Source: Rhizobium sullae
GTDB lineage: Bacteria; Pseudomonadota; Alphaproteobacteria; Rhizobiales; Rhizobiaceae
Direction of reading: 5' to 3'
DNA length: 64,000 nt
Assembly: GCF_025200715.1 (NCBI RefSeq)
Contig: NZ_CP104145.1
Location: forward strand, 372,001 to 436,000
In this document: piece after piece, positions 63,525 to 64,000 of the stretch
How the letters are laid out: every line of letters starts with the position of its first letter
Numbering within the stretch: the stretch's first letter is position 1
Program-made: the position numbers and the translations under genes
The notes under the pieces: generated by a model
The model's database searches: none
The model's input: the letters and a program-made list of their open reading frames with translations, nothing else
What the model was told of the DNA's origin: nothing

Positions 63525-64000
63525 ATGCCGTGGAAAGAGACTTCGGTGATGGAGGAACGTCTACGATTTGTTGCCCGGCTATTAGAGGGCGAAGGCATGG
63601 GCGATGTGTGCCGTGCATTCGGCATCTCGCGCAAGACCGGCTACAAGATCTTCAATCGCTATAAGGACGACGGCCTGGAGGCGCTGACGGATCGGTCTCG
63701 ACGGCCGGTGCGGTATGCCAACCAGCTGCCTGAGCCGGTCGAGGCGATGATCGTCTCGTGCAAGAAGAGCAAGCCGCATTGGGGTGCCAGGAAGATCAGG
63801 GAGCTTTTGGTGAAGCGCCTGGCCGGCGATGTGCGCGTGCCCGCCAAAAGCACGGTGCATGCCGTACTCGATCGACACGGGCTGGTCGCCCATGCCTGCA
63901 AGCGGCAACGACATCGAGCCGAAGGGACAGCCTTGTCACAGGCATTACTGCCGAACGATCTGTGGTGTGCCGACTTCAAAGGCGAGTTCAAGCTCGGAGA
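63525..64000 (+). CDS. IS481-family transposase, 3' end beyond the window
   Basis: 158 codons visible. An N-terminal helix-turn-helix (MGDVCRAFGISRKTGYKIFN), DRSRRP linker and HWGARKIRELL are typical of IS481. The catalytic DDE core begins at NDLWCADFKGEF, whose first Asp is the likely first catalytic residue, just before the window ends. GGGAGG stands upstream of the ATG at 63525. Confidence 0.92.
   Translation, partial: MPWKETSVMEERLRFVARLLEGEGMGDVCRAFGISRKTGYKIFNRYKDDGLEALTDRSRRPVRYANQLPEPVEAMIVSCKKSKPHWGARKIRELLVKRLAGDVRVPAKSTVHAVLDRHGLVAHACKRQRHRAEGTALSQALLPNDLWCADFKGEFKLG

Noticed and set aside
1..64000. CRISPR arrays, tRNA and rRNA genes, riboswitches, replication origin
   Set aside because: No regularly spaced repeats, cloverleaf, rRNA core sequence or replication genes were recognised by eye on either strand.

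Overview
The window looks like an accessory region, probably a plasmid or chromid, of a Rhizobiales bacterium (Rhizobium, Sinorhizobium, Agrobacterium or Ochrobactrum group). The evidence is high-GC coding sequence with Rhizobiaceae-style content: a SyrB-like protein and a second SyrB-type tail, an oligopeptide-type ABC operon led by a ROK repressor, IolE/IolG-type inositol genes, a TRAP operon, and IS66, IS630, IS110 and IS481 elements. This assignment is inference from gene content; no rRNA or replication gene is present to fix it.

Layout. 1-5.8 kb: a TriABC-like tripartite efflux operon with two tandem lipoprotein adaptors and one RND pump that runs off the left edge, divergent from a TetR gene with a clear palindromic operator between them. 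6.0-25.5 kb: a catabolic island for an aromatic compound. It holds a TetR regulator, an IorAB-type molybdenum hydroxylase, an esterase, an aromatic-acid MFS permease, a ring-hydroxylating dioxygenase (alpha and beta), a second TetR, a MetA-type outer-membrane protein, an alcohol dehydrogenase, a two-component flavin monooxygenase, a fumarylacetoacetase-family hydrolase, GntR, an extradiol (meta-cleavage) dioxygenase, a frameshifted alpha/beta hydrolase, LysR and a small cytochrome c. The substrate cannot be named from sequence. The logic is uptake, ring hydroxylation, ring cleavage and hydrolysis.

25.5-34.5 kb: decayed DNA with a GntR fragment, then one long minus-strand operon running ROK repressor, peptide-binding protein, two permeases, two ATPases and a type-B carboxylesterase. 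The ROK gene carries two near-identical palindromes, one in its promoter and one inside its own coding sequence. 34.5-37.3 kb: IS630 debris, small hypothetical genes and SyrB-like sequences. 37.3-43.6 kb: an inositol-type cluster (RpiR regulator, two Gfo/Idh/MocA dehydrogenases, IolE-like dehydratase, IolG-like dehydrogenase, divergent LacI regulator) without a transporter.

43.8-50.9 kb: a LysR-controlled operon of class III CoA-transferase, HMG-CoA-lyase-type enzyme, complete TRAP transporter, gamma-carbonic anhydrase and a frameshifted, truncated aconitase-type hydratase. It suits uptake and CoA-dependent cleavage of a branched hydroxy-dicarboxylate. 50.9-53.9 kb is a gene graveyard (tautomerase, cupin and nucleotidyltransferase remnants, one intact VOC gene). 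53.9-57.8 kb holds two exported DUF1254/DUF1214 proteins beside a YiaV/YiaW-like membrane pair. 58-64 kb is dominated by mobile elements (IS66 with its transposase gutted, IS110, IS481 running off the edge), with a Nudix hydrolase, an alpha/beta hydrolase and a probably truncated Imm40-like immunity gene. Four copies of a roughly 56-bp dispersed repeat lie between 51.8 and 61.8 kb.
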